A DNA stretch of 64,000 nucleotides from Paratinospora sagittata (taxonomy: Eukaryota; Streptophyta; Magnoliopsida; Ranunculales; Menispermaceae), in contig CM069612.1 in the NCBI GenBank assembly GCA_035771175.1, forward strand, positions 24,100,987-24,164,986, written 5' to 3'. The position numbers and the translations under genes were made by a program. The notes beneath the pieces were generated by a model. That model was not told the DNA's origin, ran no database searches, and saw nothing but the letters and a program-made list of their open reading frames with translations. Shown here piece after piece: positions 24,305 through 36,679 of the stretch (position 1 is the stretch's first letter; each line of letters starts with the position of its first letter).

Positions 24305-26218
24305 ATGACTCTCTCTTCATGCTCATTAATGGGGCTGTTTAACAGGCGCCATTACATTTACAGCTCTCTTCTCCCTTCAATCCTCAAAGAAAACCAACAA
24401 AACCCATCTCCAGAATCAAAAATCCTTCATCTCTGCAAATCCTATAACCTTTCCGAAGCTCTTTTGCTCCTTAATAATCTCAGAAACTCTCAAGAATTAT
24501 CCATAAAACCTGTCATCTTCGCATCACTCTTACAGACTTGCATCAAAATCCTCTCATTCAATCACGGCCAACAAATCCATTCCCATGTCATCAAATCCGG
24601 CCTAGAATCCGACCGATTCGTCGGAAACAGCTTACTCTCGCTGTACTTCAAACTGGGTCCCGATTTTTCCAACACCCAGAAAGTGTTTGATAATTTGTTT
24701 GAGAAAGATATCATTTCTTGGACTTCAATGATTTCTGGGTGCATTCGAGCTGGAAAACCCAAAGAATCACTTGAGATCTTCTGGAAGATGTTGAAATATG
24801 GTGTTGAGCCTAATGCATTTACTTTGTCTGCAGTGATCAAGGCGTGTTCGGAGCTCGGAGCTCTGGAGCGCGGTATGGGCTTTCATGGAGTGGTTTTTGT
24901 AAGAGGTTTTGATTCGAATTGTGTTATTGCTAGTGCCCTTATTGATATGTATGGCAAGAATTGCAGTTTGGAGGATGCCCGGAATTTGTTTGATGAAATG
25001 CCTGAACCAGATGCTATTTGTTGGACTTCTGTTATCTCAGCTTTCACTAGGAATGATTGCTTTGAACAGGCTCTTGGGTTCTTTTATTTAATGCATAGGA
25101 AGTATAGATTGTTTCCGGATGGATTTACTTTTGGAACGATTTTGACGGCTTGTGGCAACTTGGGGAGAGTGAAACAAGGGAAAGAAGTACATGGTAAGGT
25201 AGTTGTGGCTGCGATTAGTGGCAATGTGGTTGTTGAGAGCAGCCTTGTAGATATGTATGGGAAATGCAGATTGGTCGAGGATTCTCGAAGGGTGTTTGAT
25301 GGAATGCCGAAGAAGAATTCGATTTCTTGGTGCGCCCTTCTTGGAGCTTATTGTCAAAATGGTGAATCAGAGACTGTTCTTGAGCTTTTTAGGGAGATGG
25401 AGAAGGAGGATTGTCTATACAGCTTTGGCACTGTTCTTCGTGCTTGTGCAGGCTTGGCAGCTGTAAGACAGGGAAAAGAGGTTCATTGCCAATATCTAAG
25501 GAAAGGAGGCTGGAAAGATATTGTTGTTGAATCTGCTCTTGTTGATCTTTATGCAAAGTGCGGATATATTGATTATGCGCAGAGAGTCTTTGTTAAAATT
25601 CAAGTTAGAAACTTGATCACTTGGAACTCGATGATTTGTGGGTTTGCACAAAATGGGCGAGGCGGGGAAGCTATTAGGATGTTTGATGAGATGGTTGAAC
25701 AAGGGATTATGCCAGATTATATTAGCTTCATAGGGGTACTTTTTGCTTGTAGCCATACTGGTTTGGTTGCTCAAGGGAGAAAATATTTTTTATTGATGGA
25801 TGAAGTTTACAGGATTCATGCTGGGATTGAGCATTATAACTGCATGGTAGATCTTCTTGGTCGTGCGGGGCTACTCGAAGAAGCTGAAAACTTGATAGAA
25901 AAATCAGTTTTTAAAGATGATTCATCTCTTTGGGCAGCTCTTATTGGTGCTTGCTCAGCTCATTCAAATCTGGCTGTAGCCGAGCGTGTTGCCAAGAAAA
26001 TGATGGAATTAGTACCAAATTACCACTTGAGCTATGTTCTTCTAGCTAATATTTATAGGGCAGTTGGTCAGTGGGATGATTCACAAAAGATTAGGAGGTT
26101 AATGAAAGATAGAGGGATCAAAAAAATGCCTGGTAAGAGCTGGATTGAAATCAAGGCTACGAATAGTTCTTATCTTGATCTTGGTCATTCCAGTTTTCTG
26201 GAAAAGAGAAACTTATGA
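24305..26218 (+). CDS. Pentatricopeptide repeat protein, PLS class with E motif (At1g03540-like)
   Basis: A single-exon gene of 637 codons. PPR proteins bind organelle RNA and act in RNA editing, splicing or stability. The protein has PLS-type repeats from about residue 70 to 540, with recurring signatures such as NSLLSLYFKLG, DIISWTSMISG, VVVESSLVDMYGKC, NSISWCALLGAYCQNGE, DIVVESALVDLYAKCG and HYNCMVDLLGRAGLLEEAE. The end, SYVLLANIYRAVGQWDDSQK then GIKKMPGKSWIEI, is the E motif. No DYW domain follows; the protein stops soon after. The order and wording closely resemble Arabidopsis At1g03540 (PCMP-E4). The ATG at 24305 gives the longest frame; the one at 24329 is an alternative. The N-terminus is Ser/Arg-rich and may target an organelle. 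Intronless structure is normal for the family. Confidence 0.93.
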   Translation: MTLSSCSLMGLFNRRHYIYSSLLPSILKENQQNPSPESKILHLCKSYNLSEALLLLNNLRNSQELSIKPVIFASLLQTCIKILSFNHGQQIHSHVIKSGLESDRFVGNSLLSLYFKLGPDFSNTQKVFDNLFEKDIISWTSMISGCIRAGKPKESLEIFWKMLKYGVEPNAFTLSAVIKACSELGALERGMGFHGVVFVRGFDSNCVIASALIDMYGKNCSLEDARNLFDEMPEPDAICWTSVISAFTRNDCFEQALGFFYLMHRKYRLFPDGFTFGTILTACGNLGRVKQGKEVHGKVVVAAISGNVVVESSLVDMYGKCRLVEDSRRVFDGMPKKNSISWCALLGAYCQNGESETVLELFREMEKEDCLYSFGTVLRACAGLAAVRQGKEVHCQYLRKGGWKDIVVESALVDLYAKCGYIDYAQRVFVKIQVRNLITWNSMICGFAQNGRGGEAIRMFDEMVEQGIMPDYISFIGVLFACSHTGLVAQGRKYFLLMDEVYRIHAGIEHYNCMVDLLGRAGLLEEAENLIEKSVFKDDSSLWAALIGACSAHSNLAVAERVAKKMMELVPNYHLSYVLLANIYRAVGQWDDSQKIRRLMKDRGIKKMPGKSWIEIKATNSSYLDLGHSSFLEKRNL

Positions 26219-27566
26219 TTTGGAAGATTTGGAGGTAGGATAGATGAGAGTGGAACAAGCAATTAAATTAATCTTTCATATTTTTCAACTTTGGCTTTCT
26301 AAACAAGAAGCCTACATGGATTATTGAGATTCATTACTCTACTTGGCACAAGCTCAAAGAAAGAAAAAAGGAAGCATGAAAGCCTTGAATATTTGTTTCC
26401 GGCTTGGTAAGCAGTGTCGAACTGAGATCTTTTTTTTCGTACTATGACCACGCATATACATTACTATAGGTTGTCTAAACGACGGAAGCTTTACTTGAAG
26501 ACAAAAGGGTATAGAAAGTTTTATGCTAAATCATGGAAGGATGCTCACCGAAAGAGTTTAAGGATGCCTAACTTATATATAACCCATCTTTCACATACCA
26601 AAAATGGTGTATGTGAAGGATCCCAGTAAGGTTCTCTCTCTTTTTGGGAATGTATTGGTGACACTGAGGACTGAGTTCTTATTTCATATGTTGGAAGCTG
26701 TAGCAATTCTTCTGGTTCTTCTGAATTAAGGGTCAATTGTTGTCTATAGATAGAGGTATAAAGCTTGATTTGGACGTGCAGATCTGAATAAAAGAGCTTG
26801 TGTGTGATCTTGTTCTAAACACCCAAAGAAGAACCATTCCATGCCATAAGGGAAAACACTGGTAACTTCAATGCCTGATAGAATAACTTAGAAGAATTGT
26901 TCCCTCCTCTTTTGTCAGGCTTTGATTTGAAGCAATCTAGTGTAGTGATACTTCATTAATAGTTGTTACTATTTATTTATTTATTTATTTTAGAGGGGGA
27001 AGAATCATGTTCACTATTTATCTATTAGTTTTATTCATTAGATTGGTTTTTTGATAATGAGGCATAGAGTGTAACCCATAACAAAATATCATTGTAATAA
27101 GTTCTTAGGCTTTGTAAATTTTGTTTAACATCTAGCCAAGTGTAGACTTTATTATTATTATTATTATTGTTGTTGTTGTTATTATTATTGTGAATTGAGA
27201 TGAGAATTCAATGATTAAAAAAGCAGGAATAAGGGTATTATTATATATCTCATATTTACAATTTTTTTTTTCTTTTCTTTGAAGATTTACAATTTTAGTT
27301 TAAAAATCGAAAAAAGAACAATAATTACGTAGAAATTAACCCATAATCTCCTTCCATCCTCCTAATTTCAAAGAAACTACTGTCTCCTCCATTTGTTCAT
27401 CCTGATGTAATATTATATATATATATCTGAGTTTTTTATTAAAATTATTTTTTTAATCGTAAAATGGTAATTTGGTATTTAACTTTTACTTTATGCCCAT
27501 GTCTCTGACAAAACGTTTTACCATCCTTCATTCACACCATTCTCACCAACATAGCAACACTCGAAA
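26219..27566. other. Intergenic spacer between two PPR genes
   Basis: No supported gene. It contains the first PPR gene's 3' UTR, a TTTA microsatellite near 26972-26990, a mixed ATT/GTT microsatellite near 27150-27190, and AT-rich promoter sequence for the next gene. I see nothing else. Confidence 0.5.
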
Positions 27567-30500
27567 ATGCTCTGCAATCACTGTTTGGGAGAACTAGGGC
27601 ACAGAGATTTTCAGAAGTTGATACAGAAACCCCCCTACCCTTCATGTAAGTCGCAAGAAATTCAATTTCTTTCCAGTTCTAGGGATTCTCTACGGTTCCC
27701 AACTCATAAAACTAGGGTTTATTCAGGGTTTATGCTTCTCAACAAGAACACAAGAACCATCCATGTAAAATCTCTTCCTTTCCCTTTCCCTCCTTCAGAA
27801 ACTGAATCAAAGCTCAATAGAAACCTAGTTTCGTGTGTTGGGAAGCAAAACCCTAGATCAGGAACTAGGGTTTCTCTAGGTCTTAAACCTTATTGTAACG
27901 CAAAAGCTGTAATTTCTCCCACAAGAAGCTCGAACAATTGGAAAAAGAAGAAATATGGCGGTTCTTTGCCTTCAATTTTACGAGCTTTGGAAGCCGAAGA
28001 AGACATCAATGTAGCACTAAATTCGTTTGCGGGCAAGCTAAGCCCTAAAGAGCAAACAGTAATTCTTAAAGAACAGAGAGATTGGGCACAAGTTATTCGA
28101 ATTTTTCGATGGATGAAATCCCAGAGAGACTATATCCCCAATGTGATTCACTACAATGTCGTGCTTCGATCCCTTGGTAGAGCTAAAAAATGGGATGAAT
28201 TAAGGTTATGTTGGATTGAAATGGCAAAAGATGGCATTTTTCCCACGAATAACACTTACGGGATGCTGGTCGATGTGTATGCAAAAGCAGGTTTAGTTAA
28301 GGAAGCTCTTTTGTGGATTAAATACATGAAGCAAAGAAGCCTTTTCCCTGATGAGGTTACCATGAACACAGTCATTAGGGTTCTTAAAGATGTTAGAGAA
28401 TTTGATAAGGCAGATAAGTTTTTCAAGGATTGGTGTAATGGGCAGATAGAACTTGTTGGTCTTGAATTGGATTCTATTGATGATTCTAAGTCGACACTAG
28501 GTCCTATTAGTGTCAAGCATTTCCTGTCAACCGAGCTCTTTAAATCTGGTGGGCGTTTGCCTCCTTCAAAGCTTGTGTCTCCAATGGATGTAGAAGAGGG
28601 TTCTATTAGGCGGCCTCGTATGACTGCAACTTATAATACATTAATTGATTTGTACGGGAAGGCTGGTCGTTTAGAGGAAGCCTCGAAGACCTTTTCCGAG
28701 ATGTTGAAAGCCGGTGTGGCACCGGATACTATTACTTTCAACACCATGATTTTTACTTGTGGGACTAATGGACTTCTGTCCGAGGCGGAGTCTTTGCTTT
28801 GTAAGATGGAAGAACGGGGTATTTTTCCTGATACCAAGACTTATAACATCTTTTTGTCTCTTTATGCCGATGCAGGAAACATGGATGCTGTTCTCATGTG
28901 CTATAGGAAAATCCGGGAAGTGGGTCTCTTCCCTGATTCCGTAACTCACCGTGCTCTAATTCATGTGTTGTGTGAAAGGAATATGATTTCTGAATTAGAA
29001 GCTGTGATTGAGGAAATGGAGGAATCTAGTATATGTATTGATGAGCATTCCCTTCCCACTATTATTAGAATGTATGTAGAGGCAGGGATGCCTGACAAGG
29101 CAAAGATTTTCTTTGAGAAATACCGAATGGGAGATGGGATTTCGTCGAAGATATATGCTGCGATTATAGATGTTTATGCAGAAAAAGGCCTTTGGACTGA
29201 AGCTGAGGCAGTTTTCTTTGGGAACAGAGGCAAATTAACACATAAGGATGTTTTGGAATATAACGTCATGATAAAAGCGTACGGGAGATCTAAGCTTTAT
29301 GATAAGGCTCTTTCACTTTTCAAGAGCATGAGAAGCAATGGGACTTGGCCAGATGAGTGCACCTATAATTCTCTTATCCAAATGCTTTCGGGTGGTGATC
29401 TAATGGATACTGCAATGGTTTTCTTGTCTGAAATGCAAGGAGCTGGATTTAAACCTCACTGTTCCACATTCTCTGCTGTTATTGCAAGTTACACCCGGCT
29501 AGCTCGGGTTTCTGATGCGGTGGATGTGTACCGAGAAATGGAAAGAGCAGGAGTTAAACCAAATGAAGTTGTTTATGGGTCATTGATTAATGGTTTTGCA
29601 GAAGCTGGAAGACTTGAAGAAGCTGTCGAGTATTTCCACACTATGGAAGAATTGGGAATTTTAGCAAATCAAATAGTGTTGACATCTCTAATTAAGGCTT
29701 ATAGTAAGGTTGGCTGCTTGGAAGGAGCACAAAAATTGTATGGGAAGATGAAGAGTATGGATGGTGGTCCAGATGTTGTTGCATCCAATAGCATGATTGA
29801 TCTATATGCAGACCTTGGTGTAGTATCTGAAGCTGAATTGATTTTTGATGAATTAAGAGAAAATGGTCGGGCTGATGGGTTTTCTTATGCAAACATGATG
29901 TACCTTTACAAAAGCATGGGCATGCTCGACAAAGCTATTGATATAGCTCAGGAGATGCAGGAATCAGGTTTTCTAAGGGATTGTACTTCATTTAATAGGG
30001 TTTTGGCATCTTACACCTGGAACGGGCAGCTTGTGGAATGTGGTGAATTGTTGCATCAGATGGTAACTAGTAAGCTTTTACCTGATGACGGTACATTTAA
30101 AGTAATGTTTACTATACTGAAAAAAGTCAGTGTTCCTATTGAAATTATCACACAGTTAGAGTCTTCCTACTGCGAAGGAAAACCTTATGCTAAAGAAGCT
30201 GTAATAACCTGTGTGTTCTCAGCTTTGGGTTTGCATTCTTTTGCACTTGAATCTTCTGAGGTTTTTACAAAAGCAGAAATATTAGGTCTTGATAACTTTG
30301 CGTACAATGTTGCAATTTACGCTTACGGCTTGTCGGGGAAGTTTGATGAGGCTCTGAATATTTTCATGAAAATGCAAGACGAGGGGCTAAAACCTGACCT
30401 TGTTACTTACATAAATCTGGTGCGTTGTTATGGAAAAGCCGGGATTGTGGCAGGAGTAAAGCGGGTACATAGCCAAATTGTATATGGAGACATTGAACCT

Positions 30501-30710
30501 AATGAATCACTGTTTAAGGCTGTCATTGATGCCTATAAAAACTCGAAAAGACCTGACCTTGCTTCGTTGGTCGAGCAAGAAATGAGATTTACTATTGACA
30601 AGCAGGAGCAGCACCCTGAGTCTGAAAGGGAAGGTGAGCACTTGGTCTATGAAACTGAAGAAGAAGAAGAAGAATTCACTGATTCTGAAATGGAGAAAGA
30701 TCCTTTATAG
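27567..30710 (+). CDS. Large P-class pentatricopeptide repeat protein (At1g73710-like)
   Basis: A single-exon gene of 1047 codons. The first ~110 residues are rich in Ser, Arg, Lys and Asn with few acidic residues, like an organelle transit peptide. The conserved entry SLPSILRALEAEEDINVAL and LSPKEQTVILKEQRDWAQV precedes the repeats. From about residue 190 to 1010 there are many 35-residue P-type PPR motifs, for example IHYNVVLRSLGRAKKWDELR, TYNTLIDLYGKAGRLEEASK, TFNTMIFTCGTNGLLSEAES, VVYGSLINGFAEAGRLEEAV and AYNVAIYAYGLSGKFDEALN. A Glu-rich tail follows (TEEEEEEFTDSE). No SMR domain is seen. The arrangement matches Arabidopsis At1g73710, a little longer than that protein. Its RNA target is unknown. 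It is not a tandem copy of the upstream PPR gene, which is of a different class. Confidence 0.94.
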   Translation: MLCNHCLGELGHRDFQKLIQKPPYPSCKSQEIQFLSSSRDSLRFPTHKTRVYSGFMLLNKNTRTIHVKSLPFPFPPSETESKLNRNLVSCVGKQNPRSGTRVSLGLKPYCNAKAVISPTRSSNNWKKKKYGGSLPSILRALEAEEDINVALNSFAGKLSPKEQTVILKEQRDWAQVIRIFRWMKSQRDYIPNVIHYNVVLRSLGRAKKWDELRLCWIEMAKDGIFPTNNTYGMLVDVYAKAGLVKEALLWIKYMKQRSLFPDEVTMNTVIRVLKDVREFDKADKFFKDWCNGQIELVGLELDSIDDSKSTLGPISVKHFLSTELFKSGGRLPPSKLVSPMDVEEGSIRRPRMTATYNTLIDLYGKAGRLEEASKTFSEMLKAGVAPDTITFNTMIFTCGTNGLLSEAESLLCKMEERGIFPDTKTYNIFLSLYADAGNMDAVLMCYRKIREVGLFPDSVTHRALIHVLCERNMISELEAVIEEMEESSICIDEHSLPTIIRMYVEAGMPDKAKIFFEKYRMGDGISSKIYAAIIDVYAEKGLWTEAEAVFFGNRGKLTHKDVLEYNVMIKAYGRSKLYDKALSLFKSMRSNGTWPDECTYNSLIQMLSGGDLMDTAMVFLSEMQGAGFKPHCSTFSAVIASYTRLARVSDAVDVYREMERAGVKPNEVVYGSLINGFAEAGRLEEAVEYFHTMEELGILANQIVLTSLIKAYSKVGCLEGAQKLYGKMKSMDGGPDVVASNSMIDLYADLGVVSEAELIFDELRENGRADGFSYANMMYLYKSMGMLDKAIDIAQEMQESGFLRDCTSFNRVLASYTWNGQLVECGELLHQMVTSKLLPDDGTFKVMFTILKKVSVPIEIITQLESSYCEGKPYAKEAVITCVFSALGLHSFALESSEVFTKAEILGLDNFAYNVAIYAYGLSGKFDEALNIFMKMQDEGLKPDLVTYINLVRCYGKAGIVAGVKRVHSQIVYGDIEPNESLFKAVIDAYKNSKRPDLASLVEQEMRFTIDKQEQHPESEREGEHLVYETEEEEEEFTDSEMEKDPL

Positions 30711-33700
30711 ATTTAGGAACCTTTTTAGAATCAAATCACATGATTTTTTGGTGTGGAATGAAGCAGATATGTGAATGTTTAAGTTATGTACACAACACCG
30801 AGGTTTTTAGATGTTAAAAAGTTTTGGTGGCTGTGCTTGGTTACATGGAAAAAGCAGTTCAGCTCCTGTTGGGCGTTATCGATAAGAAGCCATACTATAA
30901 TTAAGGGTTCAGTAGATGGAAGGTTGATACATGTCTTATACTTGTATATATTTAAGATTGTATGAACAAGTGATCAGGACGCCGAGTTTTATTAACAAGA
31001 TCTTGCAGAAGAATTCATTGAATGAATGACTCAAGAGAAGGCCCCTTCTTATACACTTGTATCTTATGGGTAAAAAGGCAGGCATTGAGCTTCAAAAGAC
31101 TTCTAAATCAGTAATTACAAATTTTCTAACTACATCTCTTCAACTTTTTGTAGATGGGCAGCGATATAAGTTGCTTTGATTTTGTTCATTTTAGAGCTTT
31201 GATTTGTTGTGAATTGTGATTATGCTTTCTGTATTTTATAGTGTGATCATGTTATGTTCTGATTCTGTTTGAAAAGATGAAGGTTGTAAGTTGTAACTAT
31301 TTTTTATAACTGGTTTTTGAGTCTTGACTCACAATGTTATAATCTATTGGTACAGTCAAATGGCTTCTGTTTGTTTTTTGCTTGAGGGTTTAAAAGCTTG
31401 TAAGATTAGAAAGAAGCTATATTTTTGCATGCAGAAAATTGGGTTAAGGGTTGAGATTAATCTGTGCATGATACTATTTATGGAAAGCATTCCTTCTTTT
31501 TTCATGATATTTCAATAATTCACGGTAATGATAGAGGTAGAAGAAGATTTTTAGTCTTTATTTGGTTTGTGATTTGAATGCAGTTTTTCGTATTTGATAA
31601 TTTGAAAATATAAAAAATGCCTTTGGTTAGTTAAAACTCAAAAATAATTTTTTAAAATTTACAAAGAAGACATGTTTTTAGGAAACGATAAAACATCGTT
31701 TTTCAAATTTTTACTTTTCGGATGATATTTTTGTTTTTAAATTACAAATTAAATGCAGCCTTACAAAAATGGATGAAGATTTTAAGAAATATATATAATT
31801 ATTTATAATTTAAATACTAATTTAGCCTTTGACAGAATAAAGAAATAGATTCATGCGATTAACCTCGTATAGTTGGGACAGAAGTTTAGTTAGGTTTGTT
31901 TTAAAACACGTTATTAATCTCTTTTTACAATAAACTTAATATTATTAGTGATAATTAAGATATACAAAAATAAATACATATTACCAATATATTTAATATT
32001 GGACTTCAAGGTTTGTTTTAAAACACGTTATTAATCTCTTTTTACAATAAACTTAATATTATTAGTGATAATTAAGATATACAAAAATAAATACATATTA
32101 CCAATATATTTAATATTGAACTTCATTCTATCCTATTATAATGTATAATAATAAAAAATTAAAAAAAGAAAAAGAAAAAGTCTCTTATAATGTAATTATT
32201 TTTGCTAAGTTTCAATTTAAAAGGTCTCTTATAATGTCCACTAAAAATATTTTTTTAAAAAATTAGTCTCTCCTAGTATTTTTTAAAAACTAAAACTTAT
32301 TTTTCCTCGCTGTAATTTAATTAAAAATAGATATTATTAAACACATTTAAAAATATTTTAACACTAAATTCACTTTGAATTTTTTTTTTCGAACAGAGAA
32401 CCTTTGCTCTCGTGGAGTCATCTCCTCTTTGTCGTTTCCGTTGGTAAGTGGAAAGCGTGAGAAAGACGTAGCGCGTGGTACCGCCTCGAATGATATTATA
32501 TTGTATCCTCCCACCCGCTTAACTCATTTGTACAACAACACAACGTGTCATGCATCGCTTCAACTACACATTACGTCACCCACGTACCCCTTCTTCTCAC
32601 ACCACCGGTCAACCCTCTCAAATTACTTCTAAGTCGATATGTAAGACCGTCCTTCGCTAGGAACCTTAATATTGCTGAAGGGGCAGAACTTATTTTTGTC
32701 GAGTGCACGTTTACAAAATTAGTGTGGGAAAGGTGGTTAGCAACTGCTCAGTAGGCACCACCACGGGCATCAATTAACATTAATAAGCTCTCCATCTTCC
32801 CATTAATAAACATTTTATTAAAAAATAATATATTTTTTTTGTGTGAGAGGAGGAACACTTTCATGCATCCTCATAAATATAAGCATTTATTCTATGTATT
32901 TCATTAATAGTTTGTCTTTAATCTATTGATCTTGAGTATGCATAAATACTATAGATTGACAAAAAAAAAAGGTCAATCATGTTATATAAAATTAAATATA
33001 AATTATAAATTTATAACGTATTTAAATATTAAGATGAATATGTGATAAATATTAAAAGATAAAATTATAAATAAATATATTTAAAAAAATAATAAAAATA
33101 GTTCTAATTAATTAAAAAATATTTGAATTTGAACGTACATACAACAAAAATATTTTGATGCACTAGTCACAACGATAACTATACATGATCTATCATATGA
33201 CAGAGATAAATGAAGACTTAAAATAACATATACTTTAATAATTAACAAAGATATATGTATTTGTAATATAAATGTCTAATTAGTCCTTGAAAAAACATAG
33301 AAATGAAACAAATCCACTTAGCGGGTATTTGTTAAGTTATGATTAATTAGTTAAAAATATTAGAAAACTATATTTTAAAAGTGTCTTATTACAACTTTTT
33401 TGATAAATGACCTTTTTTTTAGTTTTTCACAAAATATTAGACCTTTTTCAAAGAGCTCATTTTGACTACGTTCGTTTTCACTAAGCCAAATCAACGGTGG
33501 GTTTTATTTTCATTTTTTCACCTAATAAAGAGATTCATTGACTTAGTTGAAGTTGAATCCACTGCTCCTTTCCTTTACTCAATCCTCTACAGGTTTTCTT
33601 GTGTTAAACTGGTTAGGTTTAAAAATATTAATAGTATAGTAAAAGAGGATTAAGCACTTCACACGTATCTCGTACGTAAGAAAGAGGATCTGGGCCGTTC

Positions 33701-36649
33701 ATGATCAAGAACCGCACTTTACACGCATATTAAGGGACGGCCCTGATTCTTCTCCGCATAAGGTTAAGAATATCCAATCGCTTTCTCAATAGAAAAAGAA
33801 ACTGAGAGGAACGTGAGTAACTGGCCATGTGCTAAGATATGCCCTTTATGGAAAAATAAAATAAAATATATATTAATTAAGTTCGAGATGCTCACTCAAC
33901 GTAACTAATAACGGTCGTCAGGTCAAGACTCTTCATCGTTACTGACGGTTCTTCATCGTTATGCAAGGTGGCATTATTCAATAGGATATAGAACTATATA
34001 ATTAGCCAGGCAATTTGCAATATTTACATAACTTGTGTAACTTTTTATAATTTATAACTTTTTTTTAATTGTTTTTGAGACCTAAAAAAAAAAAAAAAAG
34101 AAGAAGCAAGAGTTAAAACTTAAGGAGTAATTAAAAGGCATCAATAAAAGTAAGATTAGAAAATAATCAACTTAGAATTAGAATTAAAGCACGGTCAAAG
34201 AACTCAACTCAAGCCATGTTTGGTACAACGATTACAAAAGTAAAAAATGTTTTTAGAAAAAATAATTACTTATCATGTGAGAACATAGTTATCTATTCAA
34301 GTGAGAGTATAGTTACCTATCATGTGAGTTAGTAATTTTTTGATGTAAATATTTTTCTATAAATAATAAGAGAGATCATAAAGAGAAGTTGTACAAAATG
34401 GTGTAGAGAAAGGAACGGAGAAAATATGAAGAAATGAGTTGTAGAAATGTTAGAAAAATGATAGAAAATAGAGAATGAAGTTTAGCATTTTTCTTTGAGC
34501 ATTCTTTGATTATTCTGATTAAGTTTACAACAGTTTAGAATTTTAAGTCTTAATATATAGGAAAACATTGTATCACAAATATAAGAAGACAAAGCTATTA
34601 AGGACAGAACTGATAAAATCTTGTAGTTTTTGTGAGATTATTTCAATGCATCTAAAATAAACCTAACATACACAAGTACTAAATGTTAATATATATATAT
34701 TTATGCTTTAGAGAATTGTGGTTATATCATGCCTTAATGATCCACTTAGAAGTACCCTACAATATTAATGAAGAAAAATTCATCAATGAAAAATGCTTTT
34801 ATGAAAAAAATTATATTTAAAATTATATCCGTGCTAATATGTTGTATGGTGATTAGAATACTTTTTTTTTTCTTTTTCTTTTTTTTTCTAAGGATGTGAT
34901 GATTGGTGTATTGTCACATTAATTTAAAAATAAATTTGAATATATATTTTAGATTATTTTAACACTTTTTTTTCATCAATTATACACAGTTATTTAAGTT
35001 ATTTCTTTATATTCTTAAGAAGATATAGAGCAAATTAAGGAGCCAATAACATCGAGCAAATGTGAAAGGACCCAATTTAGAGAAGGCGGAAGGTGTGGAA
35101 TGAGAGCTCACGCGGCTTTGGTCCTTGAGGAATTGAAAGCATGCATGTGAATTGCCGGGCCAATTGTACAATATATATATATAACATTAGTAAGCCTGAA
35201 GCTGCAAGTGCAACCCCTCCAATATGAAAGGACCCGCGCGTGCTGTGAGAACACGTACGTCGGCTAGCCTACTGATGTCAATGCTCTTCACTCGGTTCTG
35301 TTCCCAGCTCTTCAAAAGTTGCAGTTGCTTGTTAGAAGGGTCGGAAGGTATGAACGTACGGCAGGAAACACGTCAGAAGCCCTGCTTATTTGTTTGCTTG
35401 TTTACAATACAAGTTGACTTAGTCGTTGATGTGATCCAACTAACTAATTTTTTGAAAGCACAAATGGCCAATATATAGAGTACTAACTGTGTTATATCTT
35501 GAAGGACCGTGTTAGGAAACACTTATGAAAACTCTCGGGAAAACTCAAGTCACCCTAATAAAACCTATCAACTTCGAATGAAAGAGTTTAAATATATAAC
35601 GCTGAAACTAGCTAAGGTTTACGAGGCCACTTGTTGTCATCCAACAATGCCATCGTTAACTTTAAAACCTTCATTAAAAATAATTTCTTATGAAAAAAAA
35701 TATATTTATATTATTATAATAAGAATACTTACAGTGGTAGACAGTAAAACCTTTTTTTTCTATCTAAAATACAGGTAAAATTTATCTTATCTTTATTTTT
35801 TTTAAAATAATTTTATTTTTAATAAGGTTAAAATAGTAATTTTATAATTAACTAATTTTTAATTTTTTTTCTATACCCTACATTTTTTTTTCAATTTTTA
35901 ATTTACATTTTTAAGTTTTATTCCTAATTATCCCCGTCCATACCTTTGAATGATGTTAATAATTTTACTGGACAAAAACATATATAATTATTTTTTAATA
36001 AAAAATTATTTTATTTTAATTAGTTTTTAATAAAAATCACGTGCAAAACTCATTACCTAAATCTTTACATTATGGCCCGTTTGACGCTCATGATAGGATG
36101 GGATTAGACTAAATATAGTCCAAATCTCATGTTTTGTTGTGAGGTTAAATAAAATATAAATAATCTCACCTCATCAATTTATTTTGAATCTCTTTTTTTT
36201 TTTGGTTGCAAATTACAGCATTGTTCTTTCTTCTTCTTCATTTTCCTTGTTTAAAAGAATAAATAAATAAATAAATAAAATCATCAATGAGTTTTTATAT
36301 CCAATCTAATCTTATTTCATAAAAATAATTTTATTTTACCTTGCACACTAAAGGAATCCTTAAAATTGTTAAAGGCTACTTAAATATTTTTTTTTAAAAA
36401 AAATACTTTTAAATGTATTTAGGAGCATTTATTTTTAGTCCAACTGCAATAAAAAAATACTTTATAAAAGTTATTGAAAAAGTATTTTGAAAAGAAGACT
36501 AGTGAAACCTACTTTAAAAAAAAAAAGTTTTTTTGAAAAAGTTCTTATCGGAACTAATGAAATATTTTATGGTTACAATCTCAGCCTAGTTTCTGATAAA
36601 AAGTAATAATGTTAAAAAAATAAAAATAAAAAATCCAAGCCGTACTCTG
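30711..36649. other. AT-rich gene-free interval
   Basis: No gene is supported. The first few hundred bases are the PPR 3' UTR. Short GC-richer islands occur at about 32390-32650, 33650-33780 and 35080-35360, with small unconvincing reading frames. There is a 117-bp tandem duplication (annotated separately) and several AT-rich stretches edged by TTTGG/CCAAA-type sequences (for example 31555-31765 and 36060-36360) that may be worn MITEs. Confidence 0.5.
31892..32125. repeat. 117-bp perfect-length tandem duplication
   Basis: Copy 1 is 31892-32008 and copy 2 is 32009-32125. I compared them base by base and saw one difference (GGACTTCA versus GAACTTCA). The unit starts AGGTTTGTTTTAAAACACG and is AT-rich. 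No coding content. Confidence 0.95.
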
Positions 36650-36679
36650 GCTCGAGGATTCTACGCTAATGATAAGCCC

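Noticed and set aside
26444..26629. 61-codon basic frame between the PPR genes
   Set aside because: Too short, no domain and no supporting neighbours; likely chance.
34448..34668. Possible solo LTR (TGTTAG ... CTAACA, 221 bp)
   Set aside because: The ends look right, but the flanking bases do not form a target duplication and no primer site or second copy is visible.
35224..35478. 84-codon frame in a GC-richer island
   Set aside because: No domain, no splice partners; the island may be unrelated to coding.
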